Below, in pieces: positions 44,121-53,561 of a stretch of 64,000 nucleotides of DNA (its first letter is position 1; each line of letters starts with the position of its first letter). The notes beneath the pieces are model-generated. The model worked only from the letters and a program-made list of their open reading frames with translations. It was not told the origin of the DNA and did not search any database. The DNA comes from Nocardia nova NBRC 15556 (lineage in GTDB: Bacteria; Actinomycetota; Actinomycetes; Mycobacteriales; Mycobacteriaceae). Location: NCBI RefSeq assembly GCF_001613005.1, contig NZ_BDBN01000027.1, forward strand, positions 53,141 to 117,140. Direction: 5' to 3'. Made by a program: the position numbers and the translations under genes.

Positions 44121-44441
44121 TCAGACCTGCTCGTCGGGAATGATCACGTGCAGATCGACACCGTCGGACAACGTGAGCTGGCATGACAGCCGCGAGTTGT
44201 CCTCGCGATCGGAGGCCGTGCAGTCCAGCATCTCGTCCTCGTCCTCGGACGGATCGGCGAAGTACCCCCATTCGCCCGGCTCGAGATACACGTGGCAGGT
44301 CGCGCACGACAAGGTTCCGCCGCATTGGCCGACGATGCCGTTCACGCCGTTGCGGACCGCAGTCGACATCACCGAATCACCGACGGCGCCGTCGACGACA
44401 CGCACCTGGCCGTCGGGCTGGGTGTAGAACACTTTGGGCAT
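44121..44441 (-). CDS. 2Fe-2S ferredoxin, adrenodoxin/putidaredoxin type
   Basis: A 106-residue ferredoxin with the exact adrenodoxin-type spacing Cys40-x5-Cys46-x2-Cys49-x37-Cys87 (CGGTLSCATCHVYL ... SCQLTL). An acidic helix (DPSEDEDEMLD) provides the docking surface for P450 and reductase. AGGAG stands seven bases before the ATG. Encoded between the P450 and the ferredoxin reductase. Confidence 0.93.
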   Translation of the reverse strand: MPKVFYTQPDGQVRVVDGAVGDSVMSTAVRNGVNGIVGQCGGTLSCATCHVYLEPGEWGYFADPSEDEDEMLDCTASDREDNSRLSCQLTLSDGVDLHVIIPDEQV

Positions 44442-44451
44442 CGGCACGCTC

Positions 44452-45681
44452 CTACCAGGTGACCGGCAGATCGACGATCGGCTGGGTGAGGTTGTCGTTG
44501 TCGACGACCGCATCACCGTGCAGTGTCAACCCGGGCAGCCGCTTGAACAGCTCGACCAGCCCGACCTGCATCTCCATCCGGGCCAGGGGCGCGCCCAGGC
44601 AGTGGTGCAGCCCGTAGCTCAGCGTCAGATGGGGGTTGTTGCTGCGCCGGATATCGAAGACGTCGTCGTGTTCGAGGGCCACACCGTCGTGAGCCACCGC
44701 CGCCGGGTCGACCATCACGGCCTCACCGCGAGCGACCAGCTGACCGTCGATTTCCACATCCTCGGTGGCGACGAACGGCACGAGACCGCCACCACCGGCG
44801 ACCTTGTCTCCCAACGCCATTCGACCGTGGCGCAGAATCTCCTCGACGGCGGTCGGCGCCATGCCGTCCGGATCCTGCAGGAACAACTCGAGCTGGTCGG
44901 GGTTGCGCAGCAGCGACAGCACACCGGCGCAGATGAAATTCGCGGTGTTGTCGAATCCGCCGATGATGAGCACCAGCGCGATCGGCAGAATCTCGCCGTC
45001 GGTGAGGCTGTCGTCCTTGTCGCGGGCATTGGCCAGATCGCTGAGCAGATCCTCGCGCGGGCTCTTCCGCCGTTCCTCGATCAGCGCCATCATGTACACG
45101 ACCAGTTCGGTCATGTTGGCGACGACTTCTTCCTCGGGCATATTCGCCACCGCGAGGGTCGCCGAACTCCATTTCTGGAATTTCGGACGGTCCTCCGCCG
45201 GTACCCCGAGCAGGTTGGCCAGCATCTGGATCGGCAGGGCGACGGCATAGTCGTGCACCAGGTTGGTGGGCGCGCCCTTGGCGACCATCTCGTCGATGAG
45301 ATGGTTGGCGAACTCGACGGCCGAATCCCGCATCGCCTTCACTCGCTTGGGCGAGATCGAGCGCTGGACGAGTTTGCGCAGTTTGGTGTGATGCGGCGGG
45401 TCCTCGAATTGCAGTGTCGTCCTGAGGAAGTCGGGGAATTCCACGAAGTAGGGCACCACCCGTTCGCCGGTGCGGAACGGTTCACGTACGAACCGCCTGT
45501 CACTGAGCATCTCGCGGGCGGCGGCGTTGCGGTGGATGACCCACACGTCGCCGCCGAAGGGCATCGTCATCTTCGTCATCGGCCGCTCCGCGGCGATAGC
45601 CCGGTAACGATCGACGGCGTCCTTCGGCGGCACCGGCTCGAAGGGGTATTCGGTCGGGGTGACCGTTTCTGTCGTACTCAT
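44452..45681 (-). CDS. Cytochrome P450
   Basis: A 409-residue bacterial P450. The heme loop is YGLHHCLG with ligand Cys361; Tyr replaces the usual first Phe. The K-helix ExxR is EEILR. The I-helix oxygen-binding region is GGFDNT instead of AGxDTT, with Asn at the position of the first conserved Thr. ATG at 45681 with GGAG upstream. Its ferredoxin and reductase follow directly. Placed in the operator-controlled operon with an SMP-30-type lactonase and an SDR; it probably hydroxylates the polycyclic substrate. CYP subfamily not assignable. Confidence 0.92.
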   Translation of the reverse strand: MSTTETVTPTEYPFEPVPPKDAVDRYRAIAAERPMTKMTMPFGGDVWVIHRNAAAREMLSDRRFVREPFRTGERVVPYFVEFPDFLRTTLQFEDPPHHTKLRKLVQRSISPKRVKAMRDSAVEFANHLIDEMVAKGAPTNLVHDYAVALPIQMLANLLGVPAEDRPKFQKWSSATLAVANMPEEEVVANMTELVVYMMALIEERRKSPREDLLSDLANARDKDDSLTDGEILPIALVLIIGGFDNTANFICAGVLSLLRNPDQLELFLQDPDGMAPTAVEEILRHGRMALGDKVAGGGGLVPFVATEDVEIDGQLVARGEAVMVDPAAVAHDGVALEHDDVFDIRRSNNPHLTLSYGLHHCLGAPLARMEMQVGLVELFKRLPGLTLHGDAVVDNDNLTQPIVDLPVTW

Positions 45682-45713
45682 GAGCAAACTCCAGTCGGGG
45701 CTGTCGAAGGTGG

Positions 45714-46619
45714 TCAGGACACCGGCATCTGCGCCGGCGCGACGACCTGCGGCAAGGCATCGGGGGTGATCGCCATGACCTGGTCGAACCGCTCCGCGAC
45801 GCTCTCGACCGTCAGGCCTGGGTCATGGATGCCGACGGTGTTGACCAGTGCCAGCCGGTTCACGATGCCGCCGGCCACGTTGAACACCTCACCGGTGACA
45901 TCGCAGCTGGGGTGCAGAAGGTAGGCCACCACCGGTGCGATGTGCTCGGGCAGCAGCGAGGTGCGCATGTACTCCATGATTTCCGGCGACAAGGTGTCGG
46001 CGGCGGCTTCGGCCATGCGGGTACCCGCCCCGGGAGCGACGGCGTTCACTTTGATGCCCTTGTCCAGCCCTTCGAGGGCGAGGTTGCGGGTCAGGCCGAA
46101 CACCGCGCCCTTGGAGCCGCCGTAGTGCGACATCCCCGGATTGCCCAGCATCGCTTGCGAAATGGTGTTGACGATCCGCGGCGATTCGGCCCGCAGCAGA
46201 TGCGGCCACGCCGCCCGGCATACACGCAGCGTGCCGAAGTAGTGGACGTCGAGGTGGCGTTGATATTCCGCGTCGGGCACCTCGTCGAACGGCGCGGTGC
46301 GGACGATGCCGGCATTGTTCACCACGCCGGTGAGACCGCCGAAAGAGGAGACCGCCGCGTCGACGAGGGCGCGGGCGCCGTCCTCGGTGGACACGTCCGC
46401 AGCGCACGCCACCGCTGTGCCGCCGGCGGCGGTGATCTCGTCGACGACCTGCGCGGCCGGATCGTCACCGTCCACGCCGGAACCGTCGATGCTCGCACCG
46501 AGGTCGCCGACCACGACCGAGGCGCCGCGCGAGGCGAGCAGCAGCGCATGGGCGCGCCCGATGCCCCGGCCCGCGCCGGTCACGACGACGATGCGGTCGC
46601 TGAAATCCAGTGTTGCCAT
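45714..46619 (-). CDS. Short-chain dehydrogenase/reductase, FabG/MFE type
   Basis: A 301-residue SDR. TGAGRGIG cofactor motif, an insert after beta-2 (GDLGASIDGSGVDGDD) as in the hydroxyacyl-CoA dehydrogenase unit of peroxisomal multifunctional enzymes and their actinobacterial relatives, NNAG, an SQAMLG substrate loop and YGGSK. The C-terminal 50 residues exceed the SDR core. GAGGAAA precedes the ATG. It may oxidise a hydroxyl that the P450 of the same operon introduces; this is inference from position. Confidence 0.86.
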   Translation of the reverse strand: MATLDFSDRIVVVTGAGRGIGRAHALLLASRGASVVVGDLGASIDGSGVDGDDPAAQVVDEITAAGGTAVACAADVSTEDGARALVDAAVSSFGGLTGVVNNAGIVRTAPFDEVPDAEYQRHLDVHYFGTLRVCRAAWPHLLRAESPRIVNTISQAMLGNPGMSHYGGSKGAVFGLTRNLALEGLDKGIKVNAVAPGAGTRMAEAAADTLSPEIMEYMRTSLLPEHIAPVVAYLLHPSCDVTGEVFNVAGGIVNRLALVNTVGIHDPGLTVESVAERFDQVMAITPDALPQVVAPAQMPVS

Positions 46620-46664
46620 TATCTTTTCCTCGAGCTCTGTGAATTCGGTGGGCTTCGGACGGGA

Positions 46665-47621
46665 TCAGGGACGGGTGTCGCCGCCGTGCTGCGGCACGTC
46701 CGCCACCCAGATGCCACCCAGCGCTTCCCGAGCGGACTTCTCGAAGTCGAAGACCTCGTAGCCGGCGGTCAGGTACAGGGTGCTGCGATCGGGACCGCCG
46801 AGCAGGCAGGCCGAGGCGATGCCGTTCTCCAGCGGCAGCGAGACGGCGTCGGTGATGCCTTCTTCGGTGAAACGCGCGACATATCCGCCGCCGGGCATGG
46901 CCGCCCAGACCCCGCCCTCGGCATCGAGGCCGATCCCGTCCGGCATGAACGGGCAGGTGGCGAACTCTCGCGGATTCGACAGGGTGCCGTCGGCGGCGCG
47001 ATCCATCACGGTGATCTTGAAGGCCATCACCTCGGCGGTGTAGACCCGGGTCCCGTCGGCGCTGACGGCAATCCCGTTGGCGCACAACAACGGACCGACC
47101 TTCTCGGGAGTGCCGACGGTGCCGTCCGGTTCCACCACGATCAGAGGTGACGGAACGGGATCCTCGCCCTTGAACAGATCGAAGCCGAGCTGGGTGATGT
47201 AGGCGCGCCCGTCGGCGTCGACCACCATGTCGTTGGCCGCGGCCGAGCAGTGCTCGGAGATGTCGGCGTACACCGACAGGTCCTCGGGCCCGCCCCCGCC
47301 GTGGATCAGCACCAGCTTCTCGTGCATGGACACCACGATCAGCCGCCCGTTGGGCAGCCAGCCGAATCCGCCCAGCACGATCGGCACGTCGGTCTTCGCC
47401 GCCCGTGCGTTCGCGTCGACGACGACGGTGGCGTTGCCGTCCGCGTCGAGGGTCTTCAACGTTCCGGTGTACATGTCCGAGAACCAGAAGGTGCCCTCGT
47501 GCCAGCGCGGGCACTCGGGCCAGGAGTATCCGGTCGAGATCCTGCGGGCCTCGTAGGTCGGGGCTTGCGCCGCCGCGACGGCGGCGGCGACGGTGTCGAC
47601 GGTGTCGACGGGATTGGTCAT
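46665..47621 (-). CDS. SMP-30/gluconolactonase-like hydrolase
   Basis: A 318-residue six-bladed beta-propeller of the SMP-30/gluconolactonase/LRE family. The metal-site segments WPECPRWHEG (Glu ligand), SAAANDMVVDADGRAY (Asn ligand) and GIGLDAEGGVW (Asp ligand) are present. Such enzymes open lactones, which fits a route with two Baeyer-Villiger monooxygenases. GGAGGG lies seven bases before the ATG at 47621; a longer frame exists but lacks such a site. First gene of the P450 operon behind the operator at 47833. Confidence 0.83.
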   Translation of the reverse strand: MTNPVDTVDTVAAAVAAAQAPTYEARRISTGYSWPECPRWHEGTFWFSDMYTGTLKTLDADGNATVVVDANARAAKTDVPIVLGGFGWLPNGRLIVVSMHEKLVLIHGGGGPEDLSVYADISEHCSAAANDMVVDADGRAYITQLGFDLFKGEDPVPSPLIVVEPDGTVGTPEKVGPLLCANGIAVSADGTRVYTAEVMAFKITVMDRAADGTLSNPREFATCPFMPDGIGLDAEGGVWAAMPGGGYVARFTEEGITDAVSLPLENGIASACLLGGPDRSTLYLTAGYEVFDFEKSAREALGGIWVADVPQHGGDTRP

Positions 47622-47796
47622 TGTGAGGCCCTCCAGCAACGGTGATAGGGACGGAAAGTCGGTGCAGCCGTGGCGTTCCCGGCTACACAGCACACGTGAG
47701 CCACGACTACCGCAGGGTGCGAAGGCGGTGGCCCGAGAGGCCCGGTGCACCCGGTTCACGGCGGTGAACTGGGTCACAAGCACGTGGCATGACAGG

Positions 47797-47847
47797 ACGA
47801 TAGGTTTCCGCGATCGGCGTCAGCCGACGCCCTCCCATTCAGCGGGA
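47797..47847 (-). promoter_or_regulatory. Predicted IclR-type operator plus -10 box, lactonase-P450 operon
   Basis: Operator TCCCA-TTCAG-CGGGA at 47833-47847, nine bases beyond the stop of the VOC gene, and leftward TATCGT at 47802-47797 (33 bp). The leader to 47621 is about 170 nt. Confidence 0.65.
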
Positions 47848-47855
47848 GAGGTCTG

Positions 47856-48389
47856 TCAGAACCCGTCCGCGTACCGTGCCGCGATGCGCTCCCACACGGT
47901 CGGATCGGTGCGGGGACCGCCCGGAGTGGACGCGCCGTAACGCTCGATCTCGGCGGCGAGATCGAGCGGAGCGGTCGGCGGAGTACCCGGCACCAGGGCC
48001 TGCTCGACACATTCGTCGGGCACCAGCCAGCACACCTCGAATTCGATCCCGTCGGGATCGCGCCCGTAGAGGGCCTTGGTGGAGCCGTGGTCGCCGGTGC
48101 CGGTCAAAGCCCTTGCCGCGGCGAGACGTTCGTGCAGTGCCGCGAGTTCGGCCAGGGTGTCCACCTCCCACGCCACGTGATAGAGGCCGACAGCGCCGGA
48201 TACCGGCGTCGCGCGCTCACGGGCCTGGAACAGACCGAGATCGTGATCGTTGGCCGAGTCCGCGTGGCGCAGAAAGGCAGCGCCGGGAAATGCGCCGGGA
48301 AGCCGGCGGAACCCGAGTACACCCTCGTAGAAGTCCAGGCTGCGCTGTAGGTCCGACACGTACAGGACGACGTGGTTGATCCCGCGCAT
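47856..48389 (-). CDS. VOC-family protein, catechol dioxygenase-like fold
   Basis: A 177-residue vicinal-oxygen-chelate protein: INHVVLYVSDLQRSLDFYEGVLGFRRL, the His of LYHVAWEV, and DPDGIEFEVCW with the terminal Glu. His, His and Glu at these places fit a metal site like that of one-domain extradiol dioxygenases or glyoxalases. GAGGAGGG precedes the ATG. It has its own operator upstream. Ring cleavage or dehalogenase-like chemistry cannot be told apart here. If it is a dioxygenase it could replace the deleted HsaC-like gene; this is untested. Confidence 0.78.
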   Translation of the reverse strand: MRGINHVVLYVSDLQRSLDFYEGVLGFRRLPGAFPGAAFLRHADSANDHDLGLFQARERATPVSGAVGLYHVAWEVDTLAELAALHERLAAARALTGTGDHGSTKALYGRDPDGIEFEVCWLVPDECVEQALVPGTPPTAPLDLAAEIERYGASTPGGPRTDPTVWERIAARYADGF

Positions 48390-48449
48390 ACCCGGCCCTC
48401 CTCGACACAACGCCACCGGCGCACACCAGGTGACAACGGTAGTACCGAA

Positions 48450-48500
48450 ATCCTCCCTCGAACCTACCGGCGAACACGGATGCCGTCCCGTGGAGCGGAA
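48450..48500 (-). promoter_or_regulatory. Predicted IclR-type operator plus weak -10 box, VOC gene
   Basis: Operator TCCCG-TGGAG-CGGAA at 48486-48500; GAGGAT at 48455-48450 takes the -10 position (33 bp), with the second and sixth bases conserved. Confidence 0.45.
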
Positions 48501-48609
48501 CAGTCGGGGTCGACCGATCCGCATCGCGACAGGTGTTTCGGCCGGCCACTGCGGCGACACCGATGTGCCCGGTCCGCACCGGTGCCGGCCGCGCATGGCG
48601 AGCTCCGGA

Positions 48610-49353
48610 TCAGGAGACCGCCGTCGCGGCCGACTCCTCGACTGCCTCACCGAGATACGCCCGCTCGATTCGGCGTGGATCGGCACGCAGCGCTTCGGCG
48701 GTATCGGAATCCGCGACCGTGCCGTGCACCAGGATCGCGGCTCGGTCGGCGATTCCCAGCGCCAGGTGCACATGCTGCTCAACCAGTAGCACGCTCATGC
48801 CGTCGTCGGCGAGTGCACGCAGCACATCCAAGATTTCGCGGACGATGACCGGGGCCAGTCCCATACTGAGTTCGTCGATGAGCAGCACCTTGGGGCGCTG
48901 CAGGATCGCCCGGCCGATGGCCAACATCTGTTGCTCGCCGCCGGACAGGCGCCCGGCGTCGACCGACAGCCGCTTCTCCAGGGCCGGGAAGTACTGCAGC
49001 ACTTCGGGGATCGCCGTCCGGCGCCGGGCGCGCTCTGCCACGGCCAGACGCAGGTTCTGCCGGGTGCTCAACTGCCGGAACAAGGCCCGGTCGTCGGGCA
49101 CCAGCACGACTCCGGCACGCACCGCGGCTCGTGGGCGTCCGCTCACGATGTCGGCGCCCTCGACCCGGATCTCACCGCCGGCGCGAGGCAGCAGTCCGGA
49201 CAAGGTCGAGAGCAACGTGGTCTTACCCGCCCCGTTCGGCCCCAGCAGGCAGGTGATCTCCCCGGCGTGCAGATCCAGGTCCACACCGCGCAGGCACGGT
49301 CGCTGCTTGATGTAGCCGGCACTGAGGTCGCGACATTCCAGCACTGTTGTCAT
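48610..49353 (-). CDS. livF: Branched-chain-type ABC importer, ATPase LivF
   Basis: A 247-residue ABC ATPase. Walker A GPNGAGKTT is at residues 38-46, the signature LSGGE at 136-140 and Walker B KVLLIDE at 155-161. The Q-loop and the LLVEQHVHLAL H-region are typical of LivF. It pairs with the LivG domain fused to the permeases in the next protein. Its start is 2 bp after that gene. Together with the binding protein it forms an importer; HAAT-family importers also carry steroids, aromatic acids and other non-amino-acid compounds. Confidence 0.9.
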   Translation of the reverse strand: MTTVLECRDLSAGYIKQRPCLRGVDLDLHAGEITCLLGPNGAGKTTLLSTLSGLLPRAGGEIRVEGADIVSGRPRAAVRAGVVLVPDDRALFRQLSTRQNLRLAVAERARRRTAIPEVLQYFPALEKRLSVDAGRLSGGEQQMLAIGRAILQRPKVLLIDELSMGLAPVIVREILDVLRALADDGMSVLLVEQHVHLALGIADRAAILVHGTVADSDTAEALRADPRRIERAYLGEAVEESAATAVS

Positions 49354-49355
49354 GG

Positions 49356-52127
49356 CTATGCCTCCTGCGTGGTCAGAGCGCCGGACTGCAATTCGGGCAC
49401 TGCTTCGGAAGCCACTTCGACGGTGTCGGACGAGACGCCGAGGTAGGCGCGCAGCACCTCGGTATTCGTCCGGATCGATTCCGGTGGCCCACTGGCGATC
49501 ACCGTGCCCAGGTCGAGCACGATCACCCGATCGCAGATGGTGAGTACCAGCTCCATATCGTGATCCACCAGCAGAATCGCGGTCCCGCTGTCGCGCACGG
49601 AACGCAACTTCTCACCGAGCCAACGGCTTTCGTTGTTGTCGAGTCCCGCGGCGGGTTCATCGAGCAGCGCCACCGCGGGGGCCGCGGCCAGCACGCGGGC
49701 CACCGAGACCAGTTGCCGTTGTCCCTGCGACAGCGAGGCCGCCGCGGCATCGGCCATGTCCCCGAGTCCGAGGACGGCCAGTGTGCGCGAAACCAACTGG
49801 GCAACCGGAAGTTTCGACTGTGATCGGGCGGCGCCGACCCGGACGTTCTCCGCGACGGTGAGATCGTCGTAGAGTTCCACATCCTGGAAGCTGCGGCCCA
49901 GTCCCGATCGTGCGCGGGCATGAGGCGGTGCACCGGCGATGGCGGTGCCGTCCAGGGTGATAGCACCACTCGCCGAGGCAAATCCGGTGACGGCATCGAT
50001 CAGCGTGGTCTTGCCGGCGCCGTTGGGCCCGATCAGGCCGACGATCTCACCCGGGAACACCTCGAAGGTGACATTCGATACCGCGGCCACCGCACCGTAG
50101 GACACACTGACGCCGTCGACCGACAGCAGCGGAATGTCGGTGTCGCGCGGCGTCACGGCATCGGTCACCTCCACCCCGCCGGACGAGGTGCGATCGCCGC
50201 GGCGCGGCGCAGGCCACCGAACCCGCGGCAGGCGACTGGCGATGCCGTCGGGATTGGTCATCACCGTGATGATGAGCAGAATTCCACTCAGTACGGCGTA
50301 GTAGTCACCGATGTGCAGGAAGCGGTCGACCAGCAGGTAGACCACACCGCCCGGAGCCATGAGACCGGCCAGGATCGCGCCCGTGATCGAGGTGACGCCG
50401 GCGACGTACATGATGGCGAACAGTCCGATGCCGGCGAACACCGCGAACGGCTCCGGCGTGGCAAGAGTCTGTTGATAGCCGAGCAGAGCACCCGACAACC
50501 CGGCGATGAAAGCGCCGATCGCGAAGGTGATCAGTTTGGTGCGCGGCACATCGATGCCCGCGGCCGCCGCCGAACGTTCGTTGGCGCGCACGGCGAGCAT
50601 GTCGGTACCGAGGCTGCTGCGGCGCAACCAGGCGACACCGAGTCCGGCCATCGTCAGTACCGCCAGGCACAACACACCGAACGCGATGCGCGGATAGGCA
50701 TGTCCCGCACCGATTCCGAGGTCGATGCCGAACAGCCGGGGATTGTCGATCGGCGCACCGGCGACACCGCCGTTGAGGTCGGAATTGCGGAACCAGAACG
50801 CTTCGACGAAGACCGCGAGCGCCAGCGTGACCACGGTGAGCGGCAGGCCACGCACTCGGAGCGCCGGCAGGCCGACCACCACGCCGACGAGGGTCGCGAA
50901 CAGGGCGGACAGGATCGGCGCGAACGGAAACGGGATCCCCAGGTGCTGGTTCAGCACGCTCAACGCATAGGCCGAAACACCCGCGAGGGTGAGCTGAGCC
51001 AGCGAGATCTGACCGGCATATCCGGTGACCACGACCTGCGACAGGGCGAGCACGCCGAAGATGATGCTGCTGACGACGGCGGCCCGGTAGCTGCCGGACG
51101 TCGCGGTCAGCGCCACCACGGCGACCACCAGCGACAGCATTGCGGGGATCGCTATGTGATCGGGTCGCGGGGCGCGTCCGAGTGCCTTGCGCACCACACT
51201 GCCACGATCGGGCAGCGGACGTCCCTTCACGACCAGGAATCCCAGGATCAACAGCAGCGAGATCGCCTCGGCGGTACCGGATTTCGGCATCCAACTGTAG
51301 AGAACCTGCAGATTGGTGGCTTCGGCCTGCAGGGCACCGATCACGATGCCCGCGGCAACGGTCAGCCAGATCGAACTGAAATTGCCCACCAGGGTGGCTG
51401 CCAGCGCCGGCACGATGAACATCGAATAGGCAACAGGATTCAACGCCACCAGCGGCGCGATCAGGATGCCGCCGAGGCCCGCGACCACCGAGGACAGCGC
51501 CCAGTTGCTGAACGCGATCCGGTCCGGGGACAATCCGGTCAGGTAGGCGCCCTTCTCCGATTCGGCGGCCGCCTCGGTCGCGACACCGAAGCGGGTGAAG
51601 CGGAACACGACCGTCGCGACGATCGCGATGCCGATGATCGAGGCCGCGAGCCAGATCCGGTCGGTGGGCACGGTTCGGTCCCCGATCCGGAAGGTGTCCA
51701 GGGCGAAAATCGGCTGGACGGCAACGAGTCCGGTGCCGACCCGCTGCGCGATCAGCGCCTGGATCACGATCATCAACCCGATAGATGCCACCGCCTTCGC
51801 CACCACCGACGCGGTCCGCATGGGCCGGAACACCAGCGCGTAGCAGAGGACGCCGAGGACGGCGGCGAAGACCAGAGAGATCGCCATGGCCGGGATGACA
51901 CCCAGGGGCCCACCGAGATGGACGGACTTGGGCAGTCCCGGTATCGGAACCAGCAACTCCCCCTTGCGGAGCAAGGCGTAGGTGTACGCGGTGTACAGCG
52001 CGACCGTGCCGGTCGCGAAGTTCACCACACCGGAACTCTTGAACGTCATTACGAGCGCGAGTCCGATGGCCGCGTACACAGCCCCGTTTCCGAGGCCGAG
52101 CACGAGGTAGGAAAGATGGTCTGTCAT
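49356..52127 (-). CDS. Fused LivH-LivM-LivG permease-permease-ATPase of ABC importer
   Basis: A 923-residue triple fusion. Residues 1 to about 300 are a LivH-type permease (GLGNGAVYAAIGLALVMTF), about 310-640 a LivM-type permease (VVVTGYAGQISLAQLTLAG) and about 655-900 a LivG-type ATPase with Walker A GPNGAGKTT near 697, signature LSQGQ near 799 (Gln in place of Gly) and Walker B VALLDEPAAG near 818. The parts are normally three genes. About 16-18 membrane segments are expected. It works with LivF and the lipoprotein encoded next to it, and probably imports the catabolic substrate. Confidence 0.9.
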   Translation of the reverse strand: MTDHLSYLVLGLGNGAVYAAIGLALVMTFKSSGVVNFATGTVALYTAYTYALLRKGELLVPIPGLPKSVHLGGPLGVIPAMAISLVFAAVLGVLCYALVFRPMRTASVVAKAVASIGLMIVIQALIAQRVGTGLVAVQPIFALDTFRIGDRTVPTDRIWLAASIIGIAIVATVVFRFTRFGVATEAAAESEKGAYLTGLSPDRIAFSNWALSSVVAGLGGILIAPLVALNPVAYSMFIVPALAATLVGNFSSIWLTVAAGIVIGALQAEATNLQVLYSWMPKSGTAEAISLLLILGFLVVKGRPLPDRGSVVRKALGRAPRPDHIAIPAMLSLVVAVVALTATSGSYRAAVVSSIIFGVLALSQVVVTGYAGQISLAQLTLAGVSAYALSVLNQHLGIPFPFAPILSALFATLVGVVVGLPALRVRGLPLTVVTLALAVFVEAFWFRNSDLNGGVAGAPIDNPRLFGIDLGIGAGHAYPRIAFGVLCLAVLTMAGLGVAWLRRSSLGTDMLAVRANERSAAAAGIDVPRTKLITFAIGAFIAGLSGALLGYQQTLATPEPFAVFAGIGLFAIMYVAGVTSITGAILAGLMAPGGVVYLLVDRFLHIGDYYAVLSGILLIITVMTNPDGIASRLPRVRWPAPRRGDRTSSGGVEVTDAVTPRDTDIPLLSVDGVSVSYGAVAAVSNVTFEVFPGEIVGLIGPNGAGKTTLIDAVTGFASASGAITLDGTAIAGAPPHARARSGLGRSFQDVELYDDLTVAENVRVGAARSQSKLPVAQLVSRTLAVLGLGDMADAAAASLSQGQRQLVSVARVLAAAPAVALLDEPAAGLDNNESRWLGEKLRSVRDSGTAILLVDHDMELVLTICDRVIVLDLGTVIASGPPESIRTNTEVLRAYLGVSSDTVEVASEAVPELQSGALTTQEA

Positions 52128-52165
52128 GGCGATCTCTCTGGCCGAATCCCGTTGTTACCCTTGAC

Positions 52166-53410
52166 CTATCCGGTCACTTCGAGGTCCACCGGGACACCTT
52201 TGTCGTTGATCTTGCCGATCAGCATCTGATGCGAGCAGATCGACGGCATCTGCGGCACGGCGGTGCCGTTGCAGGTGAACGTGATCCCGCCGCCGGCCGG
52301 CATCTCGACGTTCTGGGCCGTCTTCAACGCCTGCTTGATGCCCGCCGCATCGGCCTGGCCCTGCAGATTCTTCGTGGCCCCGACGAGGGCCATGACGAGC
52401 TGGTAGCCGGAGGACGCGGCGCCGGTGACGTTCAGATCCTTCGCGTACTGCTGCAGCACGGAGCGGTAGAGCACCGAATCCGGGCGATCGGACAGGTAGT
52501 CGGTGGCGGTGATGCCGATGCTGCCCTTGACCGTGTCCATCCCGATGATGTTGGTGACCGAGGGATCGAGGCACGTCGGGATGTAGACCTTCTGCACGTT
52601 CGGATCGGCGGTCTGGATCGCCTTGTACACCGAGGTGCAGGTTCCGGCATCGGCGATGACGCTGACACCGTCCGGCTTGGCGGACAGTCCGGAGGTGACC
52701 AGCGGAGTCGGGTCCGGCACGCCGAGGGCGATCGGCACCACCTTCAGGTCGACGCCGGCCCCCTGGAAGATCGGAGCGCCCATCGCGTTGATCATGGCGC
52801 CGATACCGCCGCCGTCACTGGCGAAGATGGTGAACGTCTTCATGTTCTGTTTCTTGGCCGCCTGCGCCATCGCGGTGATCGTGCCGGGCAACCCGGCCGA
52901 CAGCGACGATGATTCCGGCGAGGCCAGCTCCACCTGCGACACACCGTTGAGGGTGACGTAGGGGATCCCCGCCCCCGCGACGATCGGCACGATGGCCGGA
53001 CCCTGCGAGGTTCCCGGCGACAGGACGGCCGCCACCTTCTGTTCGACCAACTCGTTGGCGCACTTGGTCGCCGAGGTCGGTTCCTCCTGCTGCTTGCACA
53101 CGACCAGGTCGATCGGATGCCCGGCCAACCCACCGGCGTTCTTGTTCACATACTGGACCGCGGCCTCGGCCCCCTGACGCATTTCCGGAATCGAGACGAC
53201 CGCGCCGCCCTCGGTGGAGACGAACCCGATCTTCACCGGTGTACCGGAGGCCGGGTTGTCCGGCAGCGATGTGGTCGAGGCACCGGCGATCGCGCTGTTG
53301 TTCGAGGTGTCGTCGCTACTACATGCACTCGCGCCCAAAGCCCCTATCAGGGCCAATGCGCTGAATCCGGCAAGTGTTCGCCGGTGGCGAGCAAGTCCGC
53401 CAAGTTTCAT
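52166..53410 (-). CDS. ABC importer substrate-binding lipoprotein
   Basis: A 414-residue periplasmic-binding-type protein (Peripla_BP_6, amino-acid/amide/urea family). A signal peptide covers residues 1-29 and Cys30 in ASACSS is the likely lipid anchor, though the -3 residue is Ala rather than Leu. VKIGFVSTEGGA, LSPGTSQGPAIVPIV and the YQLVMALVGA segment are typical. AAGGAG precedes the ATG. It is the first gene of the importer operon and has its own predicted operator upstream. The ligand is not known; the regulon context suggests a steroid- or terpenoid-like molecule. Confidence 0.88.
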   Translation of the reverse strand: MKLGGLARHRRTLAGFSALALIGALGASACSSDDTSNNSAIAGASTTSLPDNPASGTPVKIGFVSTEGGAVVSIPEMRQGAEAAVQYVNKNAGGLAGHPIDLVVCKQQEEPTSATKCANELVEQKVAAVLSPGTSQGPAIVPIVAGAGIPYVTLNGVSQVELASPESSSLSAGLPGTITAMAQAAKKQNMKTFTIFASDGGGIGAMINAMGAPIFQGAGVDLKVVPIALGVPDPTPLVTSGLSAKPDGVSVIADAGTCTSVYKAIQTADPNVQKVYIPTCLDPSVTNIIGMDTVKGSIGITATDYLSDRPDSVLYRSVLQQYAKDLNVTGAASSGYQLVMALVGATKNLQGQADAAGIKQALKTAQNVEMPAGGGITFTCNGTAVPQMPSICSHQMLIGKINDKGVPVDLEVTG

Positions 53411-53508
53411 GATCCGAGATCTCCTTCTGCGAGGAGGAGCCACGCCGAGTGTTCGTCGGCACACCGGGCTCCTCGCATGATGTGCATCACATATCGATGT
53501 CAGCGGCG

Positions 53509-53561
53509 ATTATGTGCGGATCGGACACCCGGTCGCGGACGGCGGTTCCCGTTCACCGGGA
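53509..53561 (-). promoter_or_regulatory. Predicted IclR-type operator plus -10 box, importer operon
   Basis: Operator TCCCG-TTCAC-CGGGA at 53547-53561 and leftward CATAAT at 53514-53509, 35 bp from the third base of the right half-site. The leader is about 90 nt. Confidence 0.5.

Noticed and set aside
49920..52229. 769-codon open frame opposite the fused transporter
   Set aside because: Composition (Arg/Asp/Gly/His repeats) is that of an antisense frame of a hydrophobic protein.
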